NCBI GenBank assembly: GCA_944393415.1
Contig: CALYAD010000013.1
Coordinates: 1-38,622, forward strand
From: an uncultured Clostridia bacterium
GTDB taxonomy: Bacteria > Bacillota > Clostridia > Oscillospirales > CAG-272
DNA: 38,622 bases
Direction: 5' to 3'
Shown here: positions 1 to 8,603 of the stretch, piece after piece
How positions within the stretch are numbered: position 1 is the stretch's first letter
How the letters are laid out: each line of letters opens with the position of its first letter
Translations under genes and position numbers: made by a program
Notes under the pieces: model-generated
Database searches by the model: none
Told to the model about the DNA's origin: nothing
Seen by the model: only the letters and a program-made list of their open reading frames with translations

Positions 1-108
1 GTTTACTCGTCATTTACCATTATAAAGGTTTTTTCAGTGAGTTGCAATCCTTTTTCACCTTTTTGCCTCTCTTTTTCTACAGTTGCACTTACTATTATAA
101 TCCAAGTC

Positions 109-134
109 AAAAAGTTCCCTGAATTATTTTAAAG
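109..134. repeat. 26-bp direct repeat, left copy
   Basis: The 26 bases starting AAAAAGTTCCCTGAATTA recur identically and in the same orientation at 2108-2133. The two copies bracket the minus-strand gene pair. The right copy is one arm plus the tail of a complete hairpin; the left copy has only the arm and tail. Confidence 0.8.
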
Positions 135-142
135 AGTGCCCG

Positions 143-176
143 AGAAAAAAAGGAACTTCCCAAAAGAAGTTCCCTT
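143..176 (-). terminator. Intrinsic terminator of the minus-strand gene pair
   Basis: On the minus strand GGAACTT and AAGTTCC (152-158 and 167-173) pair around an 8-base loop and are followed by a run of T (A-run at 145-151 on the plus strand). It lies 11 bases past the stop of the gene ending at 187. Confidence 0.75.
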
Positions 177-186
177 TCAATTAAAT

Positions 187-924
187 CTAATTCCCGCTGT
201 TTATCTCCTCAAGTCTCTCTCTTGCCCACACTATGCTTCCGTCGTCACATATTCTGCCGATGTCCTTTTTCTCAAAATCATATATTATTCGATGCGTCTG
301 TGTATATTCACTCTCAAAGTAATCGTATACTTTAACTTTTATCGTCTGTTCCGCGTCATCACAAACAGCAAACCCGTTATCGAAATTCGAGTAAAACCCC
401 TTCATCTTGCTATATGTCATTCTTTCATAAAAACCATCGACATTCTGTTGTATATGAGTTGGTGCGTCACTACCGATTTGACAAAATATAATTTCCGGCG
501 CCGGTACATGATAAAAATAATAGTTTTCCTCTATATCAGATGTATCGCTACATGTTAAATACATATTACTTAGACGCCAACGCCCATCTTTTTTATATAA
601 AAAGTAAGCGTTATTATTCTTTACAAAATAGTATCCTTCATTACCATCATAGCTCATCTCTCCCTTATAATATCCGGACGATACAATCAGGCTCATCAAC
701 TCGTTTTCATTTACAGGTGTAAATCCTATACTTGTGGGTGGATCCCTGTTCCACTCACTCACCTCAAGCATTCCGAGAGATAGTCCTTTTGTATCGTTAT
801 CCATTTCGCTCACATATATTTCCGCTCTTTCTGTCGAGCCGACATTTTTTATTAAGTATATTATCCCCACTGCCGCCAGTATCACTATGGCTATTCCAGG
901 TATTATATAGGCAAGTTTCTTCAT
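187..924 (-). CDS. Hypothetical membrane-anchored extracytoplasmic protein
   Basis: Family not recognised. The 245-residue product starts MKKLAYIIPGIAIVIL, a single hydrophobic segment of about 25 residues that reads as an N-terminal anchor or uncleaved signal. The rest is polar, rich in Tyr, Asp and Asn, with many aromatic residues, and would sit outside the cell. I chose the ATG at 924 rather than an in-frame codon six residues upstream because AGAAAGGA sits at the right distance before it. It follows the papain-like gene by about 30 bases on the same strand and ends in a terminator, so the two form one transcript. Base composition is visibly more AT-rich than galK next door, which suggests an acquired cassette. 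No catalytic motif is visible. Confidence 0.7.
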   Translation of the reverse strand: MKKLAYIIPGIAIVILAAVGIIYLIKNVGSTERAEIYVSEMDNDTKGLSLGMLEVSEWNRDPPTSIGFTPVNENELMSLIVSSGYYKGEMSYDGNEGYYFVKNNNAYFLYKKDGRWRLSNMYLTCSDTSDIEENYYFYHVPAPEIIFCQIGSDAPTHIQQNVDGFYERMTYSKMKGFYSNFDNGFAVCDDAEQTIKVKVYDYFESEYTQTHRIIYDFEKKDIGRICDDGSIVWARERLEEINSGN

Positions 925-954
925 AATAATCCTTTCTGACACAGAGCATCAGCA

Positions 955-1785
955 TCATTTTGGAACCGGTACAACAATCGAGGTAACATACTCAAATGAA
1001 ACATATGAATATCTTCCTTGTGTACCAACTTCCATATTCAACCAACCATTATTTACAATTAAAAATGTTTCAAGCTCAGTTTCAGTGGTTTCGATTCCAA
1101 ATAATCCCGTTTTAGTATATGTAACGTTTTTTTCAAGAATCCCAACACCGCAGACAGAATGATCTGGAATAGTGACTATTACGGGGATTCCCGCATAATA
1201 TGAATCCATATATTTCTGATGCATAAATAAGGTAGAATAATCTCCTTTATATTTAGGAGTATAATAATCCATAGCATCGGTAAAAATGTCGTCAATAATA
1301 TTTTCCGGCGTTCCAGTTTTTCCATCCCAGCCGTTATCCTTGGCTGCGCCGCATATACGATAAAAAATAGAATCTTTATCGTTAGCGTTACCGTCCCATG
1401 ATACTATACCCTTTCTTAACATATATTCATTTACTATCGCAATCGCAACCTCTGAGCAGCTTCCTTCAATATCATAATCATAATGCTTATCGCTCCGAGA
1501 ATTATAAAACATATTTAACATGGTTTGATTAAAATTATACGTATCTAACGGATTATGATAAATAACATCCGTAATTACGACATCATCATATTCGGAGTAT
1601 TTATCATATAGAAAAATATTAATAGCTGCCTCGCTAATTAATACCATCTCTTCCGGATCCTCACTGCGAGCCGGGAATAAATCATCAGCCCAAATCTCAA
1701 GACGCAGACAATTAATAACAAAAGTCAGGACAAAGAAAACGCTTACAAATACTTTTAAACCTCTTGATTTTTTTACACTGTTCAT
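955..1785 (-). CDS. Exported papain/C39-like cysteine peptidase fold protein
   Basis: The 276-residue product has a basic start (MNSVKKSRGLK), a hydrophobic segment at about residues 11-28 and then an extracytoplasmic domain. Three short motifs resemble the Cys-His-Asn order of papain-like and C39-like enzymes: GSCSEVAIAIVNEY (Cys110), PDHSVCGVGILE (His209) and LIVNNGW (Asn246/247, inside a beta-strand-like stretch). The family itself is not named here. The fold and the triad are my inference from motif order and spacing; substrate is unknown. The AAGGAAGGGA before the ATG at 1785 is a strong ribosome binding site, and a good promoter lies at 1826-1854. It is the first gene of the two-gene transcript. 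The domain could instead be a catalytically inactive relative. Confidence 0.6.
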   Translation of the reverse strand: MNSVKKSRGLKVFVSVFFVLTFVINCLRLEIWADDLFPARSEDPEEMVLISEAAINIFLYDKYSEYDDVVITDVIYHNPLDTYNFNQTMLNMFYNSRSDKHYDYDIEGSCSEVAIAIVNEYMLRKGIVSWDGNANDKDSIFYRICGAAKDNGWDGKTGTPENIIDDIFTDAMDYYTPKYKGDYSTLFMHQKYMDSYYAGIPVIVTIPDHSVCGVGILEKNVTYTKTGLFGIETTETELETFLIVNNGWLNMEVGTQGRYSYVSFEYVTSIVVPVPK

Positions 1786-1825
1786 ATTATGATCCCTTCC
1801 TTTATTTTGCGTTTATTCTGACCAT

Positions 1826-1854
1826 ATAGTAACATAAAAATAAAATGAAGTCAA
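1826..1854 (-). promoter_or_regulatory. Sigma-A-type promoter for the minus-strand pair
   Basis: On the minus strand TTGACT (1854-1849) is followed after 17 bases by TACTAT (1831-1826), with TG one base before the -10. It lies about 40 bases upstream of the ATG at 1785. Confidence 0.7.
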
Positions 1855-2092
1855 TACTTTTTTAAAATTTATTGTATATTTTCTCAAATTTGTTTATTTT
1901 ACCCATATTTATACAAAACTTTTGTTCATAGTGTACATAATAAAAACTTTCCCCTTTTAATCCACTTCAAAAACTTCAGCTGCGCACCTCCCGGCGCTCC
2001 GCTGAAGTCCGGAGAAGTCGGAGACGGCGATGTAATATCTTGCTTACTCAAATCCAATTACTTATCCCCTCCGGAAAAGTTTTTGAGGGTCT

Positions 2093-2120
2093 CAGGGAAC
2101 TTTTTGAAAAAAGTTCCCTG
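2093..2120. terminator. Terminator-like hairpin CAGGGAACTTTTT / AAAAAGTTCCCTG
   Basis: A 13-base stem with almost no loop is followed by GAATTATTTT. It shares its right arm and tail with the 26-bp direct repeat. No plus-strand gene ends just before it inside the window, so it may be a repeat-borne hairpin rather than a working terminator. Confidence 0.45.
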
Positions 2121-2165
2121 AATTATTTTAAAGTGTATCTAAGAAGAAAAGTAATAAAAAAACTC

Positions 2166-2194
2166 TTGCATTTTATCAAATGATTTGCTATAAT
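2166..2194 (+). promoter_or_regulatory. Sigma-A promoter of galK
   Basis: TTGCAT (2166-2171), a 17-base spacer and a consensus TATAAT (2189-2194) lie about 50 bases before the galK start. Confidence 0.75.
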
Positions 2195-2244
2195 AAACAG
2201 TATAACACAATAAGAAAAAACATTATGAAAGGTATGCTCCTACA

Positions 2245-3525
2245 ATGAAAGCAGCAGATATAAAAAACAAAATACTTTCGGGCGAATGGGATCAGACGCT
2301 TACACGCCTTTACGGCGGCGGGCGCGTCGACGCTCAGCGAAAAAGATACGCATGCGCGGTATCGGAATTTATCTCTCTTTACGGAGATCTTGAGGCGGAG
2401 CTTTTCTCCGTCCCCGGAAGAAGCGAGATATCCGGCAATCACACCGACCACAACCACGGAAGAGTTCTCGCCGCCGCGATCGACCTCGATATTATAGCGG
2501 TGGCCTCGAAGACCGGAGGAAATGTTATAAGAATAAAATCAAAGGGCTTTCCGGAGGACACGGTGGATATCACACGCCTTGAGGCAGGAGCTTACGAAAA
2601 CTACGGCTCCGCGGCGATAATCGCGGGCGTATGCGACGGCATCGCCAAGCGCGGCGGCTCGTACGGCGGCTTCTGCGCGTACACGGATTCAGAGGTGCTC
2701 AAAGGCTCCGGGCTTTCCTCCTCCGCCGCGTTCGAGGTACAGGTGTGCAATATACTGAATCATTTCTATAACGGAGCTTCCTTTGCGGCTCCTGAGCTTG
2801 CCAAGATCTCACAGTACGCGGAAAACGTTTTTTTCGGAAAGCCCAGCGGACTTATGGATCAGACCGCGTGCGCGGTCGGCGGCTTTGTCGCAATAGACTT
2901 CCTCGAACCGGCTTCCCCGGTCATAGAAAAGCTGAATTTCAGTCTCTCTGACGCGGGGTACTGCCTTTGCATAGTAAACACGGGAGGAAATCACGCGGAC
3001 TTAAACGAGGATTACGCCTCGGTACCGGCAGATATGAAAAAAGTCGCGGCGGAATTCGGACGGGAGGTGCTGCGCGGTCTTACATACGACGAGCTGCTTA
3101 CAAGGATCCCTTCACTGCGCGGAAAGCTCGGAGACCGAGCGATACTGCGCGCGCTCCATTTTATTGAGGAAAACGACCGCGTAGCCGCTCAGAAGGAGGC
3201 TCTCAAGAACGGAGATTTCCGCTCCTTCCTGGACGGCGTACTCGCCTCGGGAGACTCATCGTTCAAGCAGCTCCAAAACGTATTCACAGTTAAGAATGTA
3301 GCCGAGCAGGGGCTTTCGCTCGCTCTGGCGCTGTGCAAGCATGTCCTTGACGGAAAGGGCGGAGCATGGCGGGTGCACGGCGGCGGATTCGCCGGAACGG
3401 TACAGGCGTTCGTTCCCGAAGCAATCAGCGGTGAGTTCAGCGACGTTATGGACGGCGTGTTCGGTTCAGGCGCCTGCGCCAAACTCAATATCAGAGCCGA
3501 GGGCGCCATAAAGCTCTCGCTGTGA
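2245..3525 (+). CDS. galK: Galactokinase-family GHMP sugar kinase
   Basis: GHMP kinase that would phosphorylate galactose (or a related sugar) at C1 with ATP as the entry step of the Leloir pathway. The 426 residues carry the family motifs in order: the substrate motif PGRSEISGNHTDHNHG (about 57-72), the ATP loop LKGSGLSSSAA (152-162), SGLMDQ with the catalytic Asp (201-206) and the C-terminal glycine motif HGGGFAGT (378-385). The usual GEHTD is GNHTD here, and the protein is some 30 residues longer than typical GalK, so an alternative hexose substrate is possible. No galT or galE is adjacent. The gene has its own consensus promoter. Ribosome binding is through GAAAGG, rather far (12 bases) from the ATG. 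Confidence 0.88.
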   Translation: MKAADIKNKILSGEWDQTLTRLYGGGRVDAQRKRYACAVSEFISLYGDLEAELFSVPGRSEISGNHTDHNHGRVLAAAIDLDIIAVASKTGGNVIRIKSKGFPEDTVDITRLEAGAYENYGSAAIIAGVCDGIAKRGGSYGGFCAYTDSEVLKGSGLSSSAAFEVQVCNILNHFYNGASFAAPELAKISQYAENVFFGKPSGLMDQTACAVGGFVAIDFLEPASPVIEKLNFSLSDAGYCLCIVNTGGNHADLNEDYASVPADMKKVAAEFGREVLRGLTYDELLTRIPSLRGKLGDRAILRALHFIEENDRVAAQKEALKNGDFRSFLDGVLASGDSSFKQLQNVFTVKNVAEQGLSLALALCKHVLDGKGGAWRVHGGGFAGTVQAFVPEAISGEFSDVMDGVFGSGACAKLNIRAEGAIKLSL

Positions 3526-3604
3526 AGCGTCGATGGCTTTCCCGCGCATCAGGCATTTTAAAAACAGATACCCCCCGGCTCCCGCAGCCCGAAAGGATAG
3601 AATT

Positions 3605-4024
3605 TTGAGTAAAATAAGGAAAATAGAAAAAAACAAACAGAGCCAAGAGCCGCCGAAATACGAAAAGGTAAAATTCCAATGGAAAAAGGCGCTGCTGCTG
3701 CTTCTGATCGGCATAGCCGCGTACGCCGTACTCAAAACCCTGCTTCTGTACGAGCAGAGGTATTTCTGGATAATCTATGAGCTCGCGGCGGGTATACCGA
3801 TAATAGTATATATAGTTATTGTGCGCGGAAGAATAGGCTCGCTTCCGACTCCGGAGGAGCTTAGCGACGCCTGGAGCGACGAGCAGAAAACAGAGTTTTT
3901 GAGCAATGAAAAGCGACTGCGCGACCGGGGAAGGGTATGTCTTTACATCGCGTTTCCCTTCATTTTCGCGCTGATGATAGCGGTAATCACCGAATACTAC
4001 ATCCCATTGGTCACAACGCAATGA
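3605..4024 (+). CDS. Small three-helix membrane protein
   Basis: Family not recognised. From a TTG start at 3605 the product is 139 residues with a lysine-rich head, then three hydrophobic segments (around KALLLLLIGIAAYAVL, IPIIVYIVIV and VCLYIAFPFIFALMIAV) and an acidic loop between the second and third. I prefer this TTG because GAAAGGA lies seven bases before it; an in-frame ATG at 3533 would add 24 residues but has no clear ribosome binding site and lies 8 bases past the galK stop. Its stop overlaps the next start as ATGA at 4021-4024, which points to translational coupling with the metallo-hydrolase. Confidence 0.7.
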   Translation: MSKIRKIEKNKQSQEPPKYEKVKFQWKKALLLLLIGIAAYAVLKTLLLYEQRYFWIIYELAAGIPIIVYIVIVRGRIGSLPTPEELSDAWSDEQKTEFLSNEKRLRDRGRVCLYIAFPFIFALMIAVITEYYIPLVTTQ

Positions 4025-4827
4025 TTACGGAAGAAGTAAAACAAAACGCCCTGTCGGTATGGTCGCTGGCGTCCGGCTCAAAGGCAAACTGCACGCTTAT
4101 ACGCTCGGTCAAAACCAGCGTTCTTGTGGACTTAGGTGTCTCCTGCCGCGGCGCAGTGAAGGCGCTTTCAGCGGCGGGGGCGGATATGTCCTCGGTTTCG
4201 GGCGTTTTCATTACTCATGAACACACCGACCACATATCGGGTCTGCAAACCTTCTTTAAAAATTACGATATACCGGTACATATGACGGAACCCTCATATC
4301 TCGCTTACATAATGGGAAAAGGATTTGAGTACCGGGACCGCGTAACCGTACATCCGGTGGAATACTCCTATAAGGTCGGTGACCTGACGGTACAGTCTCT
4401 CGCTGTCCCTCATGACAGCGCGGCGTGCGTCGCTTACCGTATCACCGAGGATAACGGAAGCTCCGTCGGCATCTGTACCGATACCGGCACGCCAAGCATA
4501 CGGCTTCTGGACTTTTTTTCAGGCTGCCGCTATGTAATAACCGAATGTAATCACGACAAGGTAATGCTGAAATGCGGCGTTTACCCGGAGGAGATCAAGC
4601 GCAGGATACTTTCCGATAACGGTCACACCTCAAACGACGACTGCGCGGCGTTTACGGTCGAGCTTGCCCGCAGAGGTGTAAAAAACGTTCTGCTTGCGCA
4701 TATCAGTCCGGAAAACAACACCCCGGAGCTCGCTCTTTATACTGTAAGCGAGGCGTTAAAGGAGGCGGGCTGCCGGCTTGACAGCCTCGTATGCGCGCCG
4801 AGAGATACGCTTTACAGATTTATATAG
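4021..4827 (+). CDS. walJ: WalJ/YycJ-type metallo-beta-lactamase-fold hydrolase
   Basis: A 268-residue metallo-beta-lactamase-fold protein of the YycJ/WalJ group. The metal motif THEHTDH is at 65-71 (His66, His68, Asp70, His71), later ligands lie in VPHD and CTDTGT, and LLAHISPENN near the C-terminus is characteristic of the group. In B. subtilis walJ belongs to the walRK cell-wall regulation operon and lies in the same near-origin neighbourhood as rlmH; here walRK is absent and rlmH follows by 72 bases. Family assignment is firm; the biological role (proposed links to DNA repair, replication coordination or wall homeostasis) is not established. The ATG at 4021 overlaps the upstream stop codon. 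Confidence 0.85.
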   Translation: MITEEVKQNALSVWSLASGSKANCTLIRSVKTSVLVDLGVSCRGAVKALSAAGADMSSVSGVFITHEHTDHISGLQTFFKNYDIPVHMTEPSYLAYIMGKGFEYRDRVTVHPVEYSYKVGDLTVQSLAVPHDSAACVAYRITEDNGSSVGICTDTGTPSIRLLDFFSGCRYVITECNHDKVMLKCGVYPEEIKRRILSDNGHTSNDDCAAFTVELARRGVKNVLLAHISPENNTPELALYTVSEALKEAGCRLDSLVCAPRDTLYRFI

Positions 4828-4899
4828 ATCTGATATATCAATCGCCATGCCGCCTCCGGACAGCTAAAACAGACATACAAAACGAGGAATGGTCATAAA

Positions 4900-5325
4900 A
4901 TGGTTAACGTCAGACTGATCTGTGTCGGAACGCTGAAGGAAAAATATCTGCGCGACGCGGTAAAGGAATATGAAAAGCGTCTTTGCGCGTACTGTGCGCT
5001 GACGACGCTCGAGCTGAAGGACGACTCAAAGCTTTTGTCCTCACTTTCCGGGAAAAGCTACAAAATAGCGCTGTGCGTCGAGGGAAAGCCTCTCTCCTCT
5101 CACGGCTTTGCCGAGCTGATATCCGAGGCGTCGGTGCGCGGTCAGGGCAGTATATCCCTGATCATCGGCGGCGCGGACGGGCTTACGGAGGAGGTAAAGA
5201 AAATGTGCGACTTCCGTCTCTCGTTTTCTCAGATGACCTTTCCTCACCAGCTTATGCGCGTAATACTGCTTGAACAGCTATACCGGGCGTTCAATATTTC
5301 CTCCGGCGGAAAATATCATCACTGA
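4900..5325 (+). CDS. rlmH: 23S rRNA pseudouridine-1915 N3-methyltransferase RlmH
   Basis: SPOUT-class methyltransferase acting on helix 69 of 23S rRNA in assembled 70S ribosomes, with S-adenosylmethionine as donor. The 141-residue product shows the knot signature: ISLIIGGADGL (about 91-101), then SFSQMTFPHQLMRVILLEQ and YRA..ISSGGKYHH at the C-terminus. It is some 15 residues shorter than most homologues (about 155-160), the deficit falling in the segment after LELKD. An AGGA motif 11 bases before the ATG supports the start. A strong terminator follows directly. Confidence 0.95.
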   Translation: MVNVRLICVGTLKEKYLRDAVKEYEKRLCAYCALTTLELKDDSKLLSSLSGKSYKIALCVEGKPLSSHGFAELISEASVRGQGSISLIIGGADGLTEEVKKMCDFRLSFSQMTFPHQLMRVILLEQLYRAFNISSGGKYHH

Positions 5326-5329
5326 TATT

Positions 5330-5367
5330 AAGGAGGAACTTTTTAAAAAAGTGCCTCCTTTTCTTTT
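5330..5367 (+). terminator. Intrinsic terminator after rlmH
   Basis: AAGGAGG (5330-5336) and CCTCCTT (5354-5360) pair, extended by ACTTTTT/AAAAAGT, and are followed by TTCTTTT. It begins five bases after the rlmH stop. Confidence 0.85.
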
Positions 5368-5415
5368 CAGAAACCCTTTTTGAAAAAAGGGTTTCTGAAA
5401 CTTCCCAAAAACTTT
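5364..5415. repeat. 52-bp hairpin repeat, left copy bracketing the mnmG-serS block
   Basis: The sequence TTTTCAGAAACCCTTTTTG, its inverted arm AAAAAAGGGTTTCTG and the tail AAACTTCCCAAAAACTTT recur at 13876-13927 in the same orientation with a single mismatch. The core is a 13-base stem that could also terminate transcription. Fragments of the tail occur before dnaN, gyrB and recA. Confidence 0.85.
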
Positions 5416-5436
5416 CCTTACAGGGGTATATGATTT

Positions 5437-7329
5437 ATGCAGCAAAACTATTTTAAAGCGGACGAGGCGGACTGCGCGGTAGTCGGGGCGGGTCACGCCG
5501 GTATCGAGGCGGCGCTTGCCTGCGCAAGAATGGGACTCTCGACCCTGCTCTTTACCCTGAACCTTGACGCTATCGGCAATATGCCCTGCAACCCCTCCAT
5601 AGGCGGAACAGGTAAAGGTCAGCTCGTTTATGAGATAGACGCGCTCGGGGGTGAAATGGGGGCGGCGGCGGATAAGGTAACCATGCAGAGCCGCACCCTT
5701 AATCTCGGAAAGGGTCCCGCGGTCCGGTCAAAACGTATCCAAGCGGACAGAAATCTGTACCGGATCATTATGAAATCCACTTTGGAACGCACCCCAAACC
5801 TGAAAATAGTACAGGCTGAGGTAATCGGGGCGGATGTCAGTGACGGCTGCGTACAGGGAATAATAACAAGCGTCGGAGCTTACTATAAGGTAAGAGCCGC
5901 GATAATATGCTCCGGCACATATCTGCGCGGAAGGGTAATAATCGGAGAAAATACCCTTCCATCAGGTCCGGACGGAATGCTGCCCGCCAATTCCTTAAGC
6001 GACTGTCTCAGTAAACTCGGGGTTAAGCTGATGCGCTTCAAGACCGGGACACCTCCCCGCATACACCGCCGAAGCATCGACTTCTCAAGGCTTGAGCGAC
6101 AGGACGGAGAGGAGCATATCATTCCCTACTCCTTCAGGACCGACGAGACCGCGCTGAACAGCATCACACAAACGCCATGTTATATAGCCTATACCAACGA
6201 ACGCACTCATGAGGTCATACGCGGCAATCTCCACCGCTCCCCGCTCTACTCCGGCGTTATCAAGGGGGTCGGTCCTCGTTACTGTCCGAGCATCGAGGAT
6301 AAGGTTGTGCGTTTCGCGGATAAGAGCCGGCATCAGCTGTTTGCCGAGCCGATGGGAGAAAACACGGAAGAAATCTATCTGCAGGGCTTCAGCTCCTCCT
6401 TGCCCGCCGAGGTACAGCTTGAAATGCTCCGCACCATCGACGGCTTTCGGGATGCTCAGGTCATGCGCTTCGCTTACGCGATCGAGTACGACTGCGCGGA
6501 TCCTTCTCAGCTGCTGCCGACACTTGAGTTCAAAAGCATCTCCGGTCTTTACGGAGCCGGTCAGTTCAACGGTACCTCCGGCTACGAGGAGGCAGCCTGT
6601 CAGGGACTTGTCGCCGGAATAAACTGCGCATACAAGCTTACCGGCCGCCCTCCGCTGGTGCTTTCGCGTGACAGCTCATATATCGGCACGCTGATCGACG
6701 ACATCGTTACAAAAGGTACCGGCGAGCCGTACAGAATAATGACCTCGCGCTCCGAATACCGTCTGCTGCTGCGCCAGGACAACGCCGCGTTCCGACTGAT
6801 GGAGGAGGGAAGGCGCTCAGGTCTGCTTCCGCCGGAAAGGTATGAGCAGCTTAAAATAATGAGCGCGGAAATAGAAAAAGAGATTTCCCGAGTCTCCGCC
6901 GTCACCGTTCCGCCGTCACAAAAGCTAAACGATATTCTGACGGATGCGGGAACAACGCCGGTCTCTACCGGCATAAAGCTGATCGACCTGATAAAGCGTC
7001 CGCAGCTCGGCTACGACGCTCTTACTCCTATCGATACTACCCGCCCCCCGCTTAAACGCACGGTACGCGCGGAAGCGGAAACACGAATAAAATACGAAGG
7101 ATATATTACCCGTCAGCTTGAGGACGCCGCAAAGCTTCAAAAGCTTGAGACACATCTGCTTCCCGAGGATATAGACTACACGGCAATCGACGGACTCAGG
7201 CTTGAGGCAAGACAAAAGCTGAGTAAAATCCGCCCGCTTAATATCGGACAGGCTTCAAGAATAAGCGGGGTTTCACCCGCCGATATCTCCGTCCTGCTTA
7301 TATGGCTCAAGCTGAACAAACGAAAATAA
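5437..7329 (+). CDS. mnmG: tRNA uridine-34 5-carboxymethylaminomethyl modification enzyme MnmG
   Basis: FAD-dependent partner of MnmE; together they install the cmnm5 group on U34 of certain tRNAs using methylene-tetrahydrofolate and glycine (or ammonium). The 630-residue protein has normal family length. Visible motifs: dinucleotide loop VVGAGHAGIEAA (15-26), CNPSIGGTGKGQLVYE (from 51) with a conserved Cys, and GPRYCPSIEDKVVRF (around 280) with the second conserved Cys, then the helical C-terminal domain. AGGGGT stands nine bases before the ATG. In most Firmicutes mnmG directly follows mnmE on the same strand; here mnmE is about 10 kb away on the opposite strand. Confidence 0.97.
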   Translation: MQQNYFKADEADCAVVGAGHAGIEAALACARMGLSTLLFTLNLDAIGNMPCNPSIGGTGKGQLVYEIDALGGEMGAAADKVTMQSRTLNLGKGPAVRSKRIQADRNLYRIIMKSTLERTPNLKIVQAEVIGADVSDGCVQGIITSVGAYYKVRAAIICSGTYLRGRVIIGENTLPSGPDGMLPANSLSDCLSKLGVKLMRFKTGTPPRIHRRSIDFSRLERQDGEEHIIPYSFRTDETALNSITQTPCYIAYTNERTHEVIRGNLHRSPLYSGVIKGVGPRYCPSIEDKVVRFADKSRHQLFAEPMGENTEEIYLQGFSSSLPAEVQLEMLRTIDGFRDAQVMRFAYAIEYDCADPSQLLPTLEFKSISGLYGAGQFNGTSGYEEAACQGLVAGINCAYKLTGRPPLVLSRDSSYIGTLIDDIVTKGTGEPYRIMTSRSEYRLLLRQDNAAFRLMEEGRRSGLLPPERYEQLKIMSAEIEKEISRVSAVTVPPSQKLNDILTDAGTTPVSTGIKLIDLIKRPQLGYDALTPIDTTRPPLKRTVRAEAETRIKYEGYITRQLEDAAKLQKLETHLLPEDIDYTAIDGLRLEARQKLSKIRPLNIGQASRISGVSPADISVLLIWLKLNKRK

Positions 7330-7374
7330 GCAATATTTACAACCACGCCGCAATATTCAACCATACAACAACTT

Positions 7375-8091
7375 ATGACTGATTTTTACAACATTTTATC
7401 AAAGACATTTAAAAATAACGGACTTGCCGAATATAATGACAAAGCCGATATATTTTTTAAGCTATATAACAGCCTTATTGATACAAACAAGCTTTACAAT
7501 CTGACCGCCGTAACAGACGTTGAAAAGGTATGCGCACTGCATTTTGCGGACAGCCTGTCAGCTCTAAAATATATAGAAAAAAACGCTGATTTACTGGATA
7601 TCGGCTGCGGGGCAGGATTTCCGTCGCTTCCGATCGCGATCGCGCGCCCGGATGTCAGGGTCACCGCAGTGGACTCTACCGCCAAAAAGATAGATTTCGT
7701 CTCATCCTTTTCCAAAGAAAACGCTCTCGCAAATATTACCGCTATTACCGGTCGTGCCGAGGAGCTCGCAAGATCTGAAATGCGCCACGGCTTTTCCATT
7801 GTTACCGCTCGCGCAGTTGCGAGACTTAACGTTTTATGCGAGATCGCCGTCCCGCTGCTAAAACTCGGAGGACACTTTATAGCAATGAAGGGCTCAGCCG
7901 GAAAGGAAGAGCTTCGTGAAGCGAAAAACGCGATAAAAGCTCTTGGCGGAAGTGTCACAGATTTTTCGGAAGGAGAGCTTGTCCTTTCATGTGAAACTCA
8001 GAAAAGAACTATTATTTTAATAGAAAAAACAGCGGTCACGCCGGATATTTATCCCCGCGCTTATTCTAAAATACTGAAAAAGCCTTTGTAG
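7375..8091 (+). CDS. rsmG: 16S rRNA m7G527 methyltransferase RsmG
   Basis: SAM-dependent methyltransferase that makes 7-methylguanosine at G527 of 16S rRNA; loss is known to give low-level streptomycin resistance in other bacteria. The 238 residues match normal length. The Rossmann motif DIGCGAGFPSLP lies at 75-86, preceded by NLTAVTD and FADSL, and followed by TARAVARL and LLKLGGHFIAMKG, all typical of GidB/RsmG. It follows mnmG by 45 bases, the conserved gidA-gidB pairing. No convincing ribosome binding site precedes the ATG, so it may be coupled to mnmG translation. Confidence 0.95.
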   Translation: MTDFYNILSKTFKNNGLAEYNDKADIFFKLYNSLIDTNKLYNLTAVTDVEKVCALHFADSLSALKYIEKNADLLDIGCGAGFPSLPIAIARPDVRVTAVDSTAKKIDFVSSFSKENALANITAITGRAEELARSEMRHGFSIVTARAVARLNVLCEIAVPLLKLGGHFIAMKGSAGKEELREAKNAIKALGGSVTDFSEGELVLSCETQKRTIILIEKTAVTPDIYPRAYSKILKKPL

Positions 8092-8427
8092 ACTACTGTT
8101 TTCTCACCAATTATGAATTTTTTAACACAAACTGTCGTTGAGACAAACCATCTCGTATTTCAAAAACCTTTATTCAAGGCAACGCTGTGTATTCCTGCAC
8201 TCCCTTGAAGTCCGGAGAAGTCGGAGACAGCGACGCGACCTCACTTCGGGGCTTAAATTAACATGAAAAGTTTTCGTAAGAAAATTTATGCGTGAAAATC
8301 CCATTCTGACACGCTGAATATAACTTTTCCGGGAAAATTCCTCCTCCACGGAGAATGCCAGGGGCTTTGCCCTTTGACCAAAACTTTTTGTGTATTATTT
8401 TTTGCAAGTTGGCTTTTATACGCGCTT

Positions 8428-8460
8428 AAGGGAGCTTTCCAAAAGAAGCTCCCTTAATTT
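8428..8460 (+). terminator. Intrinsic terminator downstream of rsmG
   Basis: AAGGGAGCTT (8428-8437) and AAGCTCCCTT (8446-8455) form a perfect ten-base stem with an 8-base loop, followed by AATTTTT. It is the first good terminator after rsmG. Confidence 0.75.
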
Positions 8461-8573
8461 TTATCGGCTATAATTTTTCGCATACTTCCCCACCGCGCGT
8501 CAATTCACGCTTCAATCTGACCTGCGCTACCATTTTGTGTCACAAAAAAATAATATCCTACAGCGCGTTTCCC

Positions 8574-8603
8574 TTGCATTTTACAGATAAACCATGATAT
8601 TAT
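8574..8603 (+). promoter_or_regulatory. Probable promoter of noc
   Basis: TTGCAT (8574-8579), an 18-base spacer and TATTAT (8598-8603), about 60 bases before the noc start. An overlapping TATAAT a few bases downstream is an alternative -10 with poorer spacing. Confidence 0.5.

Larger units (their letters stand above)
1786..2244. other. Intergenic region between divergent genes, with dispersed repeat R1
   Basis: This 459-base gap holds the minus-strand promoter (1826-1854), a copy of repeat R1 at 1993-2032 (GCGCTCCGCTGAAGTCCGG then AGAAGTCGGAGACGGCGATG), a perfect hairpin at 2093-2120, the right copy of the 26-bp direct repeat (2108-2133) and the galK promoter (2166-2194). I see no gene in it. 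Confidence 0.7.

Noticed and set aside
3533..3604. N-terminal extension of the three-helix membrane protein from the ATG at 3533
   Set aside because: No ribosome binding site there, whereas GAAAGGA is well placed for the TTG at 3605; the extension is proline/arginine-rich and looks non-coding.
8325..8337. Noc binding site candidate TTTTCCGGGAAAA upstream of noc
   Set aside because: It is one base short of the ATTTCCCGGGAAAT symmetry and lies inside a decayed repeat; not supportable as a site.
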